The position numbers were made by a program, and so were the translations under genes. This document shows positions 1 through 9,297 of a stretch of 64,000 nucleotides of DNA, one piece after another. Position 1 is the stretch's first letter. Every line of letters starts with the position of its first letter. Location of the stretch: contig CAWHYL010000004.1 in NCBI GenBank assembly GCA_963833655.1, positions 186,001-250,000 on the forward strand. Reading direction: 5' to 3'. The notes under the pieces are model-generated. The model searched no databases. It saw only the letters and a program-made list of their open reading frames with translations, and was not told where the DNA came from. Origin of the DNA: 3-1-20CM-4-69-9 sp963833655. GTDB lineage: Bacteria; Actinomycetota; Thermoleophilia; Gaiellales; Gaiellaceae.

Positions 1-1515
1 ACCGGGCTCTCCCGGATTCTCGGTCTCGTTCGCGAGGTCGTCGCCGCGTACTACTTCGGTGCGGCCGGCAAGATCAACGCGTTCACGGTCGCCTTCCAGG
101 TACCGAACCTCTTCCGCGCGCTGGTCGCCGACTTCGCGCTCTCGGCCGCCTTCGTCCCGGTATTCACCGAGCTGCAGGAGAAAGGCGAGCGTCAGCGCGC
201 CTGGCGCGTCGCGTCGAGCCTGTTCTGGCTGACGCTGCTCGGACTGAGCGCGCTCACCGCGATCTTCATCGTGATCGCGCCCTGGATCATCGACCTCTTC
301 GGCAACCCGGGCGGCGACAAGCAGCTCGCGGTCGGCCTCTCGCGCGTGCTCTTCCCGATCGTGACGCTGCTCGGCGTCTCCGGGATCATCGTCGGGATCC
401 TCAACAGCTACGAGCGCTTCACCGTCCCGGCGCTCAGTCCCGTCTTCTGGAACCTGGCGATCATCGTCGGGCTCGTGCTCGGCGTGCCGAACGCCCAGAC
501 GGTCGACACCAAGCTCTACATCTACGCGTTCTCGATCCTGATCGGGACGGTCATCCAGGTGCTGCTGCCGATCCCGTGGCTCCGCGGCCTCGACGGCCGG
601 CTACGGGTGCTGATCGACTGGCGCGATCCCGCCGTTTGGCGGGTGTTCAAGCTGATGATCCCCGTCACGCTCGGGCTCGGGCTGATCAACTTCAACGCCG
701 TCGTCGACTCGATCTTCGCCTCCCGGCTGATCGACCCGGAGCTCGCGCCGACCGCGATCGACAAGGCGTTCCGCCTCTACATGCTCCCGCAGGGGATCTT
801 CTCGGTCGCGATCACGACGGTGCTGTTCCCGTCGCTGTCGCGAATGGCTGCGCGCGCCGACACGGCTGCCTTCCGCGATACGCTCGGGCTCGGGCTGCGG
901 CAGATCGCGTTCCTCCTGATCCCCGCAGGCGTGATGAGCGCCGTCCTGGCCGAGCCGATCACCCGGATCGTCTATCAGCGCGGCCACTTCGAGCCGTCCC
1001 AGACGCCGGTCGTGGCCGCTGCTCTGGCCGCGTTCTCCGCGGGCCTCGTGTTCAACGGCGTGATGCTGCTCCTCAACCGCGGGTTCTTCAGCCTGCAGTC
1101 GAACTGGATTCCGACAGCGGTTGCGCTCGGCAACCTCGGCCTGAACGCGGTCTTCGACGCGATCTTCTACCGCTTCGGGACCTGGGGGATCCCGTTCGCG
1201 ACGTCCCTCGTCAACATCGCCGGCAGCTCGATCCTGCTCTTGCTGATGCGCCGGCGCCTCGGCCGTCTCGGCATGTCGACGGTCCTGCACTCGGTCGTCC
1301 GCATCGTGATTGCGTCGGTCGCGCTCGCCGGGGTCGCGTTCGGGCTCTGGTACGCGATCGACCGCGAGCTCGGTCGCTCGTTCGGGGCGCAGCTGCTCGC
1401 GGTGTGCGCTGCGCTGATCGGCGGCACGGCGGTGTACCTGCTCGCGTGCAAGGCGCTCAAGGTTCGCGAGCTCGGGGCGTTGCTAGCTTTGCGACGCGGG
1501 CTACCGCACACCTGA
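1..1515 (+). CDS. murJ: Lipid II flippase MurJ, 5' end cut by window
   Basis: MurJ (MviN) flips lipid II across the inner membrane during peptidoglycan synthesis. The reading frame is open from base 1, giving 504 residues; compared with the family about 15-30 N-terminal residues are missing. The first visible residues contain SRILGLVRE and the PNLFRALVAD segment typical of MurJ transmembrane helices 1-2, including the conserved Arg. Many hydrophobic segments follow through the MATE-like fold to the C-terminus. The internal ATG near 271 is not the start, because the conserved N-terminal helices lie upstream of it. lepA begins one base after the stop, so the two are probably co-transcribed. Confidence 0.93.
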   Translation, partial: TGLSRILGLVREVVAAYYFGAAGKINAFTVAFQVPNLFRALVADFALSAAFVPVFTELQEKGERQRAWRVASSLFWLTLLGLSALTAIFIVIAPWIIDLFGNPGGDKQLAVGLSRVLFPIVTLLGVSGIIVGILNSYERFTVPALSPVFWNLAIIVGLVLGVPNAQTVDTKLYIYAFSILIGTVIQVLLPIPWLRGLDGRLRVLIDWRDPAVWRVFKLMIPVTLGLGLINFNAVVDSIFASRLIDPELAPTAIDKAFRLYMLPQGIFSVAITTVLFPSLSRMAARADTAAFRDTLGLGLRQIAFLLIPAGVMSAVLAEPITRIVYQRGHFEPSQTPVVAAALAAFSAGLVFNGVMLLLNRGFFSLQSNWIPTAVALGNLGLNAVFDAIFYRFGTWGIPFATSLVNIAGSSILLLLMRRRLGRLGMSTVLHSVVRIVIASVALAGVAFGLWYAIDRELGRSFGAQLLAVCAALIGGTAVYLLACKALKVRELGALLALRRGLPHT

Positions 1516-1516
1516 G

Positions 1517-3304
1517 ATGGCCCAAGACACTATTCGTAACTTCTCGATCATCGCCCACATCGACCACGGGAAGTCGACGCTGGCGGATCGCATCCTCGAG
1601 CTGACGCACGCAGTCTCGAGTCGCGAGATGCGCGAGCAGGTGCTCGACTCGATGGAGCTCGAGCGGGAGCGCGGCATCACGATCAAGGCGCAGGCCGTGC
1701 GGGTCGAGTGGAAGGGCCACCAGCTCAACCTGATCGACACGCCGGGCCACGTCGACTTCACCTACGAGGTCTCGCGCTCGCTGCAGGCGTGCGAGGGCGC
1801 GCTGCTCGTCGTCGACGCGGCGCAGGGCACGCAGGCGCAGACGCTGGCGAACGCGTATCTCGCGCTCGAGAACGACCTCGAGATCGTCCCCGTCGTCAAC
1901 AAGATCGACTTGCCGCAGGCCGATCCGGACGGCGCCGCGGCGGAGATCGCGGACCTGATCGGCGACTCGCCGGACCACGTCCTCCGCATCTCGGCGAAGA
2001 CGGGCCAGGGCGTGGAGGAGGTCCTCGATGCAGTCGTTCAACGCGTGCCGGCCCCCGCCGGCGACCCGGAGGCCCCGGCGCGGGCGCTCATCTTCGACTC
2101 GTCGTACGACCAGTACCGCGGCGTCGTCGCTTTCGTGCGCGTCGTGGACGGCAGCTTCTCCACCCGCGAGCCGCTGCGGGCGATGGCGCTCGGCACCCGC
2201 TTCGAGGCGGAGGAGCTCGGCTTCTTCGCACCGACGCGGAGCCCGTCGCGCACCCTCGAGGCGGGCGAGGTCGGCTACGTGATCACCGGCCTGAAGGATG
2301 TCTCGCGCCTGCGCGTCGGCGACACGCTCACGTCCGAGCAGCGACCGGCGGCGGAGCCGCTCCCGGGCTACAAGGACGTGAAGCCGATGGTCTTCGCCGG
2401 CCTGTTCCCGACGGATTCCGACGACTACCCGGAATTGCGCGACGCGCTCGAGAAGCTGAAGCTCAACGACGCGGCGCTCTTCTACGAGCCGGAGACGTCG
2501 CAAGCGCTCGGCTTCGGCTTCCGCTGCGGCTTCCTCGGGCTGCTGCACATGGAGATCGTGCGCGAGCGGCTCGAGCGCGAGTTCGACCTCGACCTGCTCG
2601 TGACCGCCCCGAACGTCGCGTACCGCGTGAAGCCGCCGAACAGCGACTGGGTCGAGGTGCACACACCGTCGGACATGCCGAACGAAGTAGAGGAGGTGGA
2701 GGAGCCCTACATCAAGTCGTCGATCATCGTTCCCAAGGAGTACGTCGGCGCCGTGATGGAGTTGAACAACGACCGCCGCGGGCGCTTCGACCACCTCGAG
2801 TACCTCTCCGAGGAACGCGTCCACTTGACGTACGAGCTGCCGCTCGCGGACATCGTGCTCGACTACTACGACCAGCTCAAGTCGCGCACGCGCGGCTACG
2901 CGAGCTTCGACTACGACGTGATCGGCTTCCGTCCGGGGAAGCTCGTGCGCGTGGACGTGCTCGTCGCCGGCGAGTCGGTCGACGCGCTGTCGCTGATCGT
3001 CGACCGCGACTCGGCGTACGACCGCGGCCGCGCGCTCGTCGAGCGGCTGCACAAAGAGATCCCGCGCCAGCAGTTCGACGTGCCGATCCAGGCGGCGATC
3101 GGGGCGCGCGTGATTGCGCGCGAGACGGTCAAGGCGCGCCGAAAGGACGTGCTCGCGAAGTGCTACGGCGGCGACATCACACGCAAGCGCAAGCTCCTCG
3201 AGCAGCAGAAGGCCGGGAAGAAGCGCATGAAGCAGGTCGGCATGGTCGAGGTGCCGCAGGAGGCGTTCCTCGCCGTGCTCAATCTGAACGGCGAGAAGAA
3301 GTGA
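1517..3304 (+). CDS. lepA: Elongation factor 4 (LepA)
   Basis: LepA is a ribosome-associated GTPase linked to back-translocation and initiation. The 595-residue product is full length for the family. The G domain shows AHIDHGKSTL (G1, about residues 12-21), DTPGH (G3), NKID (G4) and SAKTG (G5). The middle is EF-G-like, and the C-terminal region contains CYGGDITRKRKLLEQQKAGK, a strong LepA signature. The ATG lies one base after the murJ stop. The gene overlaps hemW by 4 bp (GTGA), the common actinobacterial lepA-hemW arrangement. Confidence 0.97.
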   Translation: MAQDTIRNFSIIAHIDHGKSTLADRILELTHAVSSREMREQVLDSMELERERGITIKAQAVRVEWKGHQLNLIDTPGHVDFTYEVSRSLQACEGALLVVDAAQGTQAQTLANAYLALENDLEIVPVVNKIDLPQADPDGAAAEIADLIGDSPDHVLRISAKTGQGVEEVLDAVVQRVPAPAGDPEAPARALIFDSSYDQYRGVVAFVRVVDGSFSTREPLRAMALGTRFEAEELGFFAPTRSPSRTLEAGEVGYVITGLKDVSRLRVGDTLTSEQRPAAEPLPGYKDVKPMVFAGLFPTDSDDYPELRDALEKLKLNDAALFYEPETSQALGFGFRCGFLGLLHMEIVRERLEREFDLDLLVTAPNVAYRVKPPNSDWVEVHTPSDMPNEVEEVEEPYIKSSIIVPKEYVGAVMELNNDRRGRFDHLEYLSEERVHLTYELPLADIVLDYYDQLKSRTRGYASFDYDVIGFRPGKLVRVDVLVAGESVDALSLIVDRDSAYDRGRALVERLHKEIPRQQFDVPIQAAIGARVIARETVKARRKDVLAKCYGGDITRKRKLLEQQKAGKKRMKQVGMVEVPQEAFLAVLNLNGEKK

Positions 3305-4407
3305 CGCGTCACCTTTACGTCCACCTGCCGTTCTGCGCCCATCGCTGCGGCTACTGCGACTTCGTGACCGTCGTCGGGCGGACGGCGCAGCACGGCACAT
3401 ACGTCGATGCGCTGCTGGCGGAGCTCGAGCTCGAGCGGCCGCTGCTGGCGCCCGAGCTCGAGACGGTGTTCCTCGGCGGCGGGACGCCGACGTTCACGGA
3501 GCCGGCCGCGCTGGAGCAGCTGCTGCGAGCATTGCCGGCGGCGGCCGAGGTCACGGTCGAGGCGAATCCTGAGACGGTGACGCAAGAGCTGGCGCGCACT
3601 CTGCGCCGTCTCGGTGTCAACCGTGTGTCGCTCGGCGCGCAGAGCTTTCGTCCACACCTCCTCGAGGTCCTGGAGCGCGTTGCCCAACCGGACACCGTCC
3701 GGCGCACCTTCTACGATCTCCGTGATGCCGGGTTTGACAACATCTCGCTCGATCTCATCTACGGGATCCCCGGCCAGAGCACCGCCGATCTGGAGGCCGA
3801 TCTCGGCGATGCGCTCGACCTCGCGCCGGAGCATCTCTCCTGCTACGAGCTCGAGGCGAAGCCGGGGACGCGCTTCACCCACGCCCACGGAGAAGAGCTG
3901 GCCCGCCAGGCGGACGCGATGGAGTCGTACTTTGAGCTCGTCGTCGAGCGCCTGACGGCGGCCGGGTACCGCTGGTACGAGACCGCGAACTTCTGCGTGA
4001 CGCCCGCCCGTGCAGACGGTCGCGACCTCCGTGCCCGCCACAACCTCGCCTACTGGCTCGGCCGCGACTACCTCGGCGTGGGGATCGGCGCGGTTTCGAC
4101 AATCAAGGGCCGCCGCTGGCGGAACACGCCCCGGCTGCCGGGCTACGTCGCTGCGCTCCGCGCCGGCGGCCGCCCCGAGCGCCAGTTCGAGCCGCTCCCG
4201 CACGACGTCCGGCAGCGCGAGCGCGTCATGCTCGGTCTGCGTCTGGACGAGCCGCTGGCGATCGACGGTCTCGCCGACGTGCTCGACCGGGCGGCGCTCG
4301 ACCGCTTGCAACGGCTCGAGCTCGTGCGGACGAGCGGCGACGCGCTGACGCTGACAACGCGCGGCCGGATGCTCGGCGGCGGCGTGACAGCGGACCTGCT
4401 GGCCTAA
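3301..4407 (+). CDS. hemW: Radical SAM protein HemW
   Basis: HemW is a radical SAM protein of the HemN family that binds heme and is now viewed as a heme chaperone, often misnamed coproporphyrinogen III oxidase. The N-terminus HLPFCAHRCGYCDF carries the CX3CX2C iron-sulfur motif without the extra Cys of true HemN. FLGGGTPT and VEANPETV are typical of the family, and the C-terminal HemN domain ends near AIDGLADVLDR. The length is 368 residues. The GTG start overlaps the lepA stop as GTGA; the reading frame is open further upstream within lepA but shows no HemW similarity there. Confidence 0.93.
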   Translation: MTRHLYVHLPFCAHRCGYCDFVTVVGRTAQHGTYVDALLAELELERPLLAPELETVFLGGGTPTFTEPAALEQLLRALPAAAEVTVEANPETVTQELARTLRRLGVNRVSLGAQSFRPHLLEVLERVAQPDTVRRTFYDLRDAGFDNISLDLIYGIPGQSTADLEADLGDALDLAPEHLSCYELEAKPGTRFTHAHGEELARQADAMESYFELVVERLTAAGYRWYETANFCVTPARADGRDLRARHNLAYWLGRDYLGVGIGAVSTIKGRRWRNTPRLPGYVAALRAGGRPERQFEPLPHDVRQRERVMLGLRLDEPLAIDGLADVLDRAALDRLQRLELVRTSGDALTLTTRGRMLGGGVTADLLA

Positions 4408-4410
4408 ACT
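4405..4410 (+). promoter_or_regulatory. Probable -10 box for hrcA (leaderless)
   Basis: TAAACT lies 8 nt before the hrcA ATG and overlaps the hemW stop. GTGACA, a possible -35, sits 15 nt further upstream. The spacing implies a transcript that begins at or very near the start codon. No CIRCE-type inverted repeat is visible here. Confidence 0.45.
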
Positions 4411-4418
4411 GGCTGCAA

Positions 4419-5462
4419 ATGGCGCACGATCCCGTAGCGGGCCTGACCCCGCGGCAGCGCGACATCCTCGCGCGCGTTGTCGAGGAGTACATCGCCACGG
4501 GGCAACCGGTCGGCTCGCGCCACCTGGTCGAGCGCGCCGGGCTGCAGGTGTCACCGTCGACGGTCCGAAACGAGCTCGCCGAGCTCGAGGCGCGCGGCCT
4601 GCTCACGCATCCGCACACGTCGGCGGGCCGTGTCCCGACGGAGCTTGCGTACCGCCTGCACGCGAAGGAGCTGCTCGGCAGGCAGGAACAGCGCTCCGGG
4701 TCCTTCCCGCTCGATCTCTCGGAGCTGCGACGCGAGATCGACGCGGCGCTCGAGACGACGAGCGAGGTCCTCTCGCGGGCGACGCACATGTTGGCGCTCG
4801 TCTCTGCGCCGCCGCTCCAGGCCACCTCGGTCCGCCACGTGGAGGTCGTGCTCCTCAACCCGCGCACCGTCATGGCGGTCGTGATCACCTCGACCGGCGG
4901 CGTCGCCAAGCGCGTCGTCAGCTTCGAGGATCAGGTCGACGCGGGGCTCGCGAAGTGGGCGCGCGACTACCTGAACGAGCGGCTTGCGGGCCTGCGCCTG
5001 GGCACGAATGCGGTGCGGCGCGCCCTCGAGGAGCCGAGCCTTTCCGCCGGCGAGCGGCGCTTTTTGGCGGCGCTTCGGCCCGTCTTCACCGACGTGATGC
5101 AGTCGGAGCAGCGCCTCTACCTCGGCGGTGCGGCCGACCTGCTCCAAGACGCGCGTGAGGACGAGCTCGGCCTCTACCGCCACATCCTGATCACGCTCGA
5201 GCACCGCGCCGCGCTGCTCGAGCTCCTGGGCGAGGCGTTCGACCCGCCGCGGACGTGGGTGCGCGTCGGCGGCGAGCTCGACCACCCGGCGCTGCAGGAG
5301 GCCGCGCTCGTGGGCGCGACCTACGGCCTGACCAACCGCGCGCTCGGCGCCGTCGGCCTGCTCGGCCCGGTGCGAATGGACTACCAGAAGGCGATTCGCT
5401 CGGTGCGCGCCGCTGCGCAGGAGCTGTCCCGCTTCGTCGAAGACGTGTACGAGGACAACTGA
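4419..5462 (+). CDS. hrcA: Heat-inducible transcription repressor HrcA
   Basis: HrcA represses groE and dnaK-type heat-shock genes by binding CIRCE operators and is itself stabilised by GroEL. The 347-residue length is normal. Residues 1-90 form the winged helix (LTPRQRDILARVVEEYI, then SPSTVRNELAELEARGLL, SAGRVPTE), followed by the GAF-like HrcA domain. I found no CIRCE sequence in front of this operon, so its target is probably elsewhere. The stop codon TGA overlaps the proposed CTG start of dnaJ. Confidence 0.95.
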   Translation: MAHDPVAGLTPRQRDILARVVEEYIATGQPVGSRHLVERAGLQVSPSTVRNELAELEARGLLTHPHTSAGRVPTELAYRLHAKELLGRQEQRSGSFPLDLSELRREIDAALETTSEVLSRATHMLALVSAPPLQATSVRHVEVVLLNPRTVMAVVITSTGGVAKRVVSFEDQVDAGLAKWARDYLNERLAGLRLGTNAVRRALEEPSLSAGERRFLAALRPVFTDVMQSEQRLYLGGAADLLQDAREDELGLYRHILITLEHRAALLELLGEAFDPPRTWVRVGGELDHPALQEAALVGATYGLTNRALGAVGLLGPVRMDYQKAIRSVRAAAQELSRFVEDVYEDN

Positions 5463-6574
5463 GCACCGAGCGCGACTACTACGAGCTCCTCGGCGTTCCG
5501 CACGACGCCACCGCGGACGACATCAAGCGTGCGTTCCGGCGACTTGCGCGTGAGCTGCATCCGGATGTCTCCGACGCTCCCGATGCAGAGCAACGGTTTC
5601 GGGAGGTCGTGGAGGCGTACGAGGTGCTGTCGAACGGCGAGCGGCGCGAGCTCTACGACCGTTTCGGCCACGCCGGCCTGCGCGGCGGCGGGTTCCAGCC
5701 GAGCGCGTTCGACCTCGGCAGCCTCTCCGACCTCTTCTCTGCGTTCTTCGGTGACGACCTCTTCGGCGTCGGCGGCCGCACGGGCCGCGCGCGCGGCGCC
5801 GACATTGCGGCGCGCGTCGAGATCGGGCTCGCCGAGGTCGCGACGGGGACGAAGCGGGAGATCCCGTTCGGCGTCGCCGTTCCGTGCGACCGCTGCGACG
5901 GCAGCGGCGCCGAGCCCGACACGCAGGTCACGACGTGCGCGACGTGCGGTGGCAGCGGCCGCGTGCGCCAGGTCTCGCGCAGCGTCTTCGGGGAGTTCGT
6001 CAGAGCCGGGACCTGTCCGACGTGCAACGGCGCGGGCAAGCTGATCGAGCACCCCTGCGAGAAGTGCCAGGGCGCCGGCCGCGTGCTGGAGGAGCGCACG
6101 CTCGAGGTCGACGTTCCGGCGGGCATCCACGACGGGCAGCGCATCCGGCTGAGCGGCGAGGGCCACGCCGGCACCGCCGGCGCGCGCGCGGGCGACGTGT
6201 ACGTCGAGGTGCACGTCCGGCCGGACGAGCGCTTCGTTCGCGAGGGCAACGACGTCTACACGACGGTCGATCTCACGATCACGCAGGCTGCGCTCGGTGC
6301 GACGATCACCGTGCCGACGCTCGACGGCGAGGACGAGCTGACGTTCGGCCCGGGAACGCAGCCGGGCGAGATCGTCGTCATGCGCGGCCGCGGGCTCCCG
6401 GTGCTGCAGGGCTTCGGCCGTGGCAGCCAGCGCGTGCTCGTCAACGTCACCGTGCCGCGCCGGCTGACGGAGGAGCAGCGCCAGCTGCTCGAGGAGTTCG
6501 AGCGGCTCGCCGGCGAGGAGACGTACGAGCCGAGCGAGGGGTTCTTCGAGAAGCTGAAGAGCGCGTTCCGCTGA
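5459..6574 (+). CDS. dnaJ: Chaperone DnaJ, CTG start
   Basis: DnaJ is the Hsp40 co-chaperone of DnaK. The J domain starts at once (STERDYYELLGVPHDA) and has the HPD motif (RELHPDVSD). Four CxxCxGxG zinc-binding repeats lie in the middle (CDRCDGSG, CATCGGSG, CPTCNGAG, CEKCQGAG), followed by the C-terminal substrate-binding domains. With CTG at 5459 the protein is 371 residues, the usual size. There is no ATG, GTG or TTG between the hrcA body and the J domain; the nearest in-frame standard start is ATG 5255, 204 nt inside hrcA, which would add an arginine-rich tail unlike DnaJ. CTG overlaps the hrcA stop as CTGA. The glycine/phenylalanine linker is short. Confidence 0.93.
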   Translation: MSTERDYYELLGVPHDATADDIKRAFRRLARELHPDVSDAPDAEQRFREVVEAYEVLSNGERRELYDRFGHAGLRGGGFQPSAFDLGSLSDLFSAFFGDDLFGVGGRTGRARGADIAARVEIGLAEVATGTKREIPFGVAVPCDRCDGSGAEPDTQVTTCATCGGSGRVRQVSRSVFGEFVRAGTCPTCNGAGKLIEHPCEKCQGAGRVLEERTLEVDVPAGIHDGQRIRLSGEGHAGTAGARAGDVYVEVHVRPDERFVREGNDVYTTVDLTITQAALGATITVPTLDGEDELTFGPGTQPGEIVVMRGRGLPVLQGFGRGSQRVLVNVTVPRRLTEEQRQLLEEFERLAGEETYEPSEGFFEKLKSAFR

Positions 6575-7335
6575 GCGCGCTCCGCCGCGTCTCGGTCACG
6601 GTCTCCCCGGAGCGCGCCGAGGAGGCGCGTGCGCGCATGCTCGAGCTGTTCCCGGAAGGCTTCGAGGAGATCGCGAGCGACGGGAGCCTGCAGCTTGTCG
6701 CGTACACGGACTCCGGCGGCGAGGAACGGCTCTGGCACGTCTTCGGCGGCGCGCGCGGCGAGGACGTCGCTGCCGACTGGCGCGACCGCTGGAAGGCGTT
6801 CCACCAGCCTGTCCGAATCGGGCCGGTGTGGATCGGGCCGCCGTGGGACGAGCCGCCCGCGGACGCGACGGCCGTCGTGATCGCGCCCGGCCGTGCGTTC
6901 GGGACGGGGGCGCATCCGACCACCCAGCTCTGCGTCGAGCTCCTGCTCGAGACCCACCGCGGCAGCCTCGTCGACCTCGGGTGCGGCTCGGGCGTCCTCT
7001 CCGTCGTCGCCTCCAAGCTCGGCTTCGGCCCGGTGTTCGCCCGCGACCTCGACGAGCCGGCCGTCGCAGCGACTCGCGCGAACGCGCGTGCGAACGGCGT
7101 CGCGATCGACGTGGCCGTCGCCGACGTCCTGACGAACGAGCTACCGCTCACCGACGTCGCCGTCGCGAACATCACCCACCCGACGCTCGCGGCGGTTGCG
7201 CCGCGGCTGCGCTCGCCCGTTCTGATCGGCTCCGGCTACCTGCCGTACGAGGCAGCCTCGCTGGCCGGCTATCGTCACGTTCGCCGGCGCGAGCGCGACG
7301 GCTGGGCCGCCGACCTGTACGAAGCCGCGGAGTAG
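6571..7335 (+). CDS. prmA: Ribosomal protein L11 methyltransferase, CTG start
   Basis: PrmA trimethylates ribosomal protein L11 using S-adenosylmethionine. The SAM-binding motif is VDLGCGSGVLSVVASKLG, preceded by PGRAFGTGAHPTTQLC, a PrmA hallmark; ANITHPTL is a diverged form of the family NxxxxPL motif. The N-terminal substrate-recognition domain begins RVSVTVSPERAEEARARM. That domain is complete only if translation starts at CTG 6571, which overlaps the dnaJ stop as CTGA; an ATG at 6639 would remove 23 residues of it. The product is 254 residues, slightly short for the family. dnaJ-prmA-mtaB is a common bacterial neighbourhood. Confidence 0.9.
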   Translation: MSALRRVSVTVSPERAEEARARMLELFPEGFEEIASDGSLQLVAYTDSGGEERLWHVFGGARGEDVAADWRDRWKAFHQPVRIGPVWIGPPWDEPPADATAVVIAPGRAFGTGAHPTTQLCVELLLETHRGSLVDLGCGSGVLSVVASKLGFGPVFARDLDEPAVAATRANARANGVAIDVAVADVLTNELPLTDVAVANITHPTLAAVAPRLRSPVLIGSGYLPYEAASLAGYRHVRRRERDGWAADLYEAAE

Positions 7336-7338
7336 CAT
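7333..7338 (+). promoter_or_regulatory. Probable -10 box for mtaB
   Basis: TAGCAT overlaps the prmA stop and ends 9 nt before the mtaB ATG. It matches the TANNNT hexamer found close to other start codons in this window. No clear -35 is seen. Confidence 0.35.
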
Positions 7339-7347
7339 CCGGGGCCG

Positions 7348-8535
7348 ATGTCCGGCTTCTCCATTCGCTTCCTCGGCTGCAAGGTCTCGCACACCGATGC
7401 CCACGAGATCCGCGAGGCGCTCCTCGCAGACGGCCACGTCGAGGGCGGCACCGACGTCGCGGTCGTCAACACCTGCTGTGTCACGCACGAGGCCGTGCGG
7501 AAGTCACGGCAGGCGGCATCGCGCGCGGCGCGGACGCATCGGCGCGTCTACGTCACCGGGTGCGGCGCGAACCTCGCCGGCGCGGCGTTTTCCGGCCTGC
7601 CGGACAACGTCACGGTCGTCGCGCGCCGCAGCGAGGAGTCGCCGGCGTTCGTCGCCGGCGCTGTCGGCGCGCTCGGCTGTGTGCAGGCGGATGCGCGCCT
7701 CGACCGCGTGCGCGCGTTCGTGAAGATCCAGGACGGCTGCAGCTTCTCGTGCAACTTCTGCGTCATCCCGCTCGTGCGCGGTGCGTCGCGCAGCCGGGCC
7801 GCCGCCGCAGTGTTGGCGGAAGCTCGCCGCCGGGTCGAGCAGGGCCATCGCGAGATCGTCCTCACCGGCATCAACCTCGGTTGCTACCGCGACCGCGGCG
7901 CCGGCTACAAGCTGCCGCGGCTCGTGCGCGAGGTCGGCGCGATCCCCGGCCTGGCACGGCTGCGTCTCTCGTCGATCGAGGTCAACCACGTGGACGCGGA
8001 GCTGGTCGACGCGCTCTGCGAGACGCCGACGGTCAGCCGCCACCTGCACGTGCCGCTCCAGTCCGGCGACGACGGCGTTCTGCGCGACATGGCACGGCGC
8101 TATTCGTCGGCGACGTTCCTGCGCCGCCTCGAGCCGCTCGCCGCCGATTTCAACCTGACGACCGATGCGATCGTCGGTTTTCCGACCGAGACCGAGCGAG
8201 CGTTCGACCGGACGCTGGCAGTCGTGCGAGAGGCTCGCATCACCAAGGTGCACGTCTTCCCGTACTCATCGCGTCCGGGGACGGCCACGGCGCAGCGCGA
8301 CACCGTCCCGCCCGCCGTCAAGAAGGAGCGAAGCGCGCGCCTCCGTGCGGCCTCGGACGAGGCCTGCCTCGCCCGGTGGCGCGGCAAGGTCGGCGCAGAC
8401 GACGTCGTGCTCGTCGACCGGCCTGGACGCGGCTACGGCGACGACTACTCGCCGTGGCTCGTCGACGCGCCCGTGGGCCAGTTCGTGCGCGTGCGCGGCG
8501 CCGCCGTCTCGGAGGAGGGGATCCTCGCTGCCTGA
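7348..8535 (+). CDS. mtaB: tRNA t6A37 methylthiotransferase MtaB
   Basis: MtaB is a radical SAM methylthiotransferase that converts t6A37 of ANN-decoding tRNAs to ms2t6A. The N-terminal UPF0004 domain has three cluster cysteines (FLGCKVS, VVNTCCVT, VTGCGA). The radical SAM motif CSFSCNFC follows, then TGINLGCY, and a C-terminal TRAM-like stretch covers about the last 60 residues. The length of 395 residues is typical for MtaB but short for MiaB. The gene ends in an 8-bp overlap with the HIT gene. Confidence 0.92.
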   Translation: MSGFSIRFLGCKVSHTDAHEIREALLADGHVEGGTDVAVVNTCCVTHEAVRKSRQAASRAARTHRRVYVTGCGANLAGAAFSGLPDNVTVVARRSEESPAFVAGAVGALGCVQADARLDRVRAFVKIQDGCSFSCNFCVIPLVRGASRSRAAAAVLAEARRRVEQGHREIVLTGINLGCYRDRGAGYKLPRLVREVGAIPGLARLRLSSIEVNHVDAELVDALCETPTVSRHLHVPLQSGDDGVLRDMARRYSSATFLRRLEPLAADFNLTTDAIVGFPTETERAFDRTLAVVREARITKVHVFPYSSRPGTATAQRDTVPPAVKKERSARLRAASDEACLARWRGKVGADDVVLVDRPGRGYGDDYSPWLVDAPVGQFVRVRGAAVSEEGILAA

Positions 8536-8857
8536 CGACTGCCTCTTCTGCCAGCTCGTCCGCGACGGCGACCACGTGCGCAAGGCCGACGGCTTCGTCG
8601 CGGTGCACGACATCAACCCCCGGGCCGACAAGCACCTGCTCGTCATCCCCGAGCGGCACGTCCCGACGTTCCGCGAGATCTGCGAGTTCCCGCCCGACGA
8701 AGCGAAGCGGATGCTCGACTTCGTGCGCGACACCGCGCGCGACGCGGGGCTCGAGGACTACCGTGTCGTGGTCAACGTCGGCGAGGGCGGAGGGCAGACG
8801 ATCTTCCATTTGCACTGGCACGTCCTGGGCGGCCGCTTGCACGGAGTCCCGGGATGA
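8528..8857 (+). CDS. HIT-family nucleotide hydrolase, CTG start
   Basis: This is a histidine-triad protein, probably an AMP-lysine or nucleotide phosphoramidate hydrolase. The triad is IFHLHWHVLGG near the C-terminus, and the N-terminus DDCLFCQLVRDG carries the CxxC that often starts this family. The length is 109 residues. No ATG, GTG or TTG precedes the first conserved residues in frame. The best start is CTG 8528, 7 nt after a strong Shine-Dalgarno stretch (GGAGGAGGGG, 8511-8520) inside mtaB, overlapping the mtaB end by 8 bp. Its stop overlaps yqeY as ATGA. Confidence 0.9.
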   Translation: MPDDCLFCQLVRDGDHVRKADGFVAVHDINPRADKHLLVIPERHVPTFREICEFPPDEAKRMLDFVRDTARDAGLEDYRVVVNVGEGGGQTIFHLHWHVLGGRLHGVPG

Positions 8858-9297
8858 GCCTCATCGCGCGCATGGAGGACGACCTGAAGCAGGCGACGCT
8901 GGCGCGCGACGCCGACCGGCGCGACGCGCTGCGGCTGATCATCGCCAGTCTGCGCTCGGCCGAGAAGGAGCTGCAGCGTCCGCTCTCGGACGAGGAGGAG
9001 CTCCAGGTCCTCCAGCGCGAGCGGAAGCGGCGGGTCGAGGCGGCCGAGGCATTCCGCGGCGGCGGCCGCAACGAGCAGGCCGACGCCGAGGAGCGCGAGC
9101 TCTCGGTCCTCGAGGAGTTCATGCCGGAGCCGCTCGCCGAGGACGAGATCGAGGAGATCGTGGACGACGCGATCGCGGAAAACGGCGCCACCAGCATGCG
9201 TGACTTCGGCAGAGTGATGGCAGACGTGATGCCGCAGGTTTCAGGAAGAGCGGACGGCTCGGTCGTCAGCCAGCTGGTGAAGGAGAAGCTCGCCTGA
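8854..9297 (+). CDS. yqeY: GatB/YqeY domain protein
   Basis: YqeY proteins resemble the tRNA-binding tail domain of the GatB amidotransferase; their function is not settled. The 147-residue product has the family pattern SLIARMEDDLKQATLARDA, LRLIIASLRSAEKE, and a C-terminal helical region ending GSVVSQLVKEKLA. The ATG overlaps the HIT stop (ATGA), and its own stop overlaps phoH as CTGA. The AAGGAG that probably serves phoH lies inside its last codons. Confidence 0.92.
   Translation: MSLIARMEDDLKQATLARDADRRDALRLIIASLRSAEKELQRPLSDEEELQVLQRERKRRVEAAEAFRGGGRNEQADAEERELSVLEEFMPEPLAEDEIEEIVDDAIAENGATSMRDFGRVMADVMPQVSGRADGSVVSQLVKEKLA

Noticed and set aside
1457..3400. Long 647-residue minus-strand frame opposite lepA
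   Set aside because: Codon-bias shadow of a high-GC gene; rich in Arg, His and Val with no domain, while lepA on the other strand is unambiguous.
4408..4418. CIRCE operator in front of hrcA
   Set aside because: No TTAGCACTC-type inverted repeat is present.
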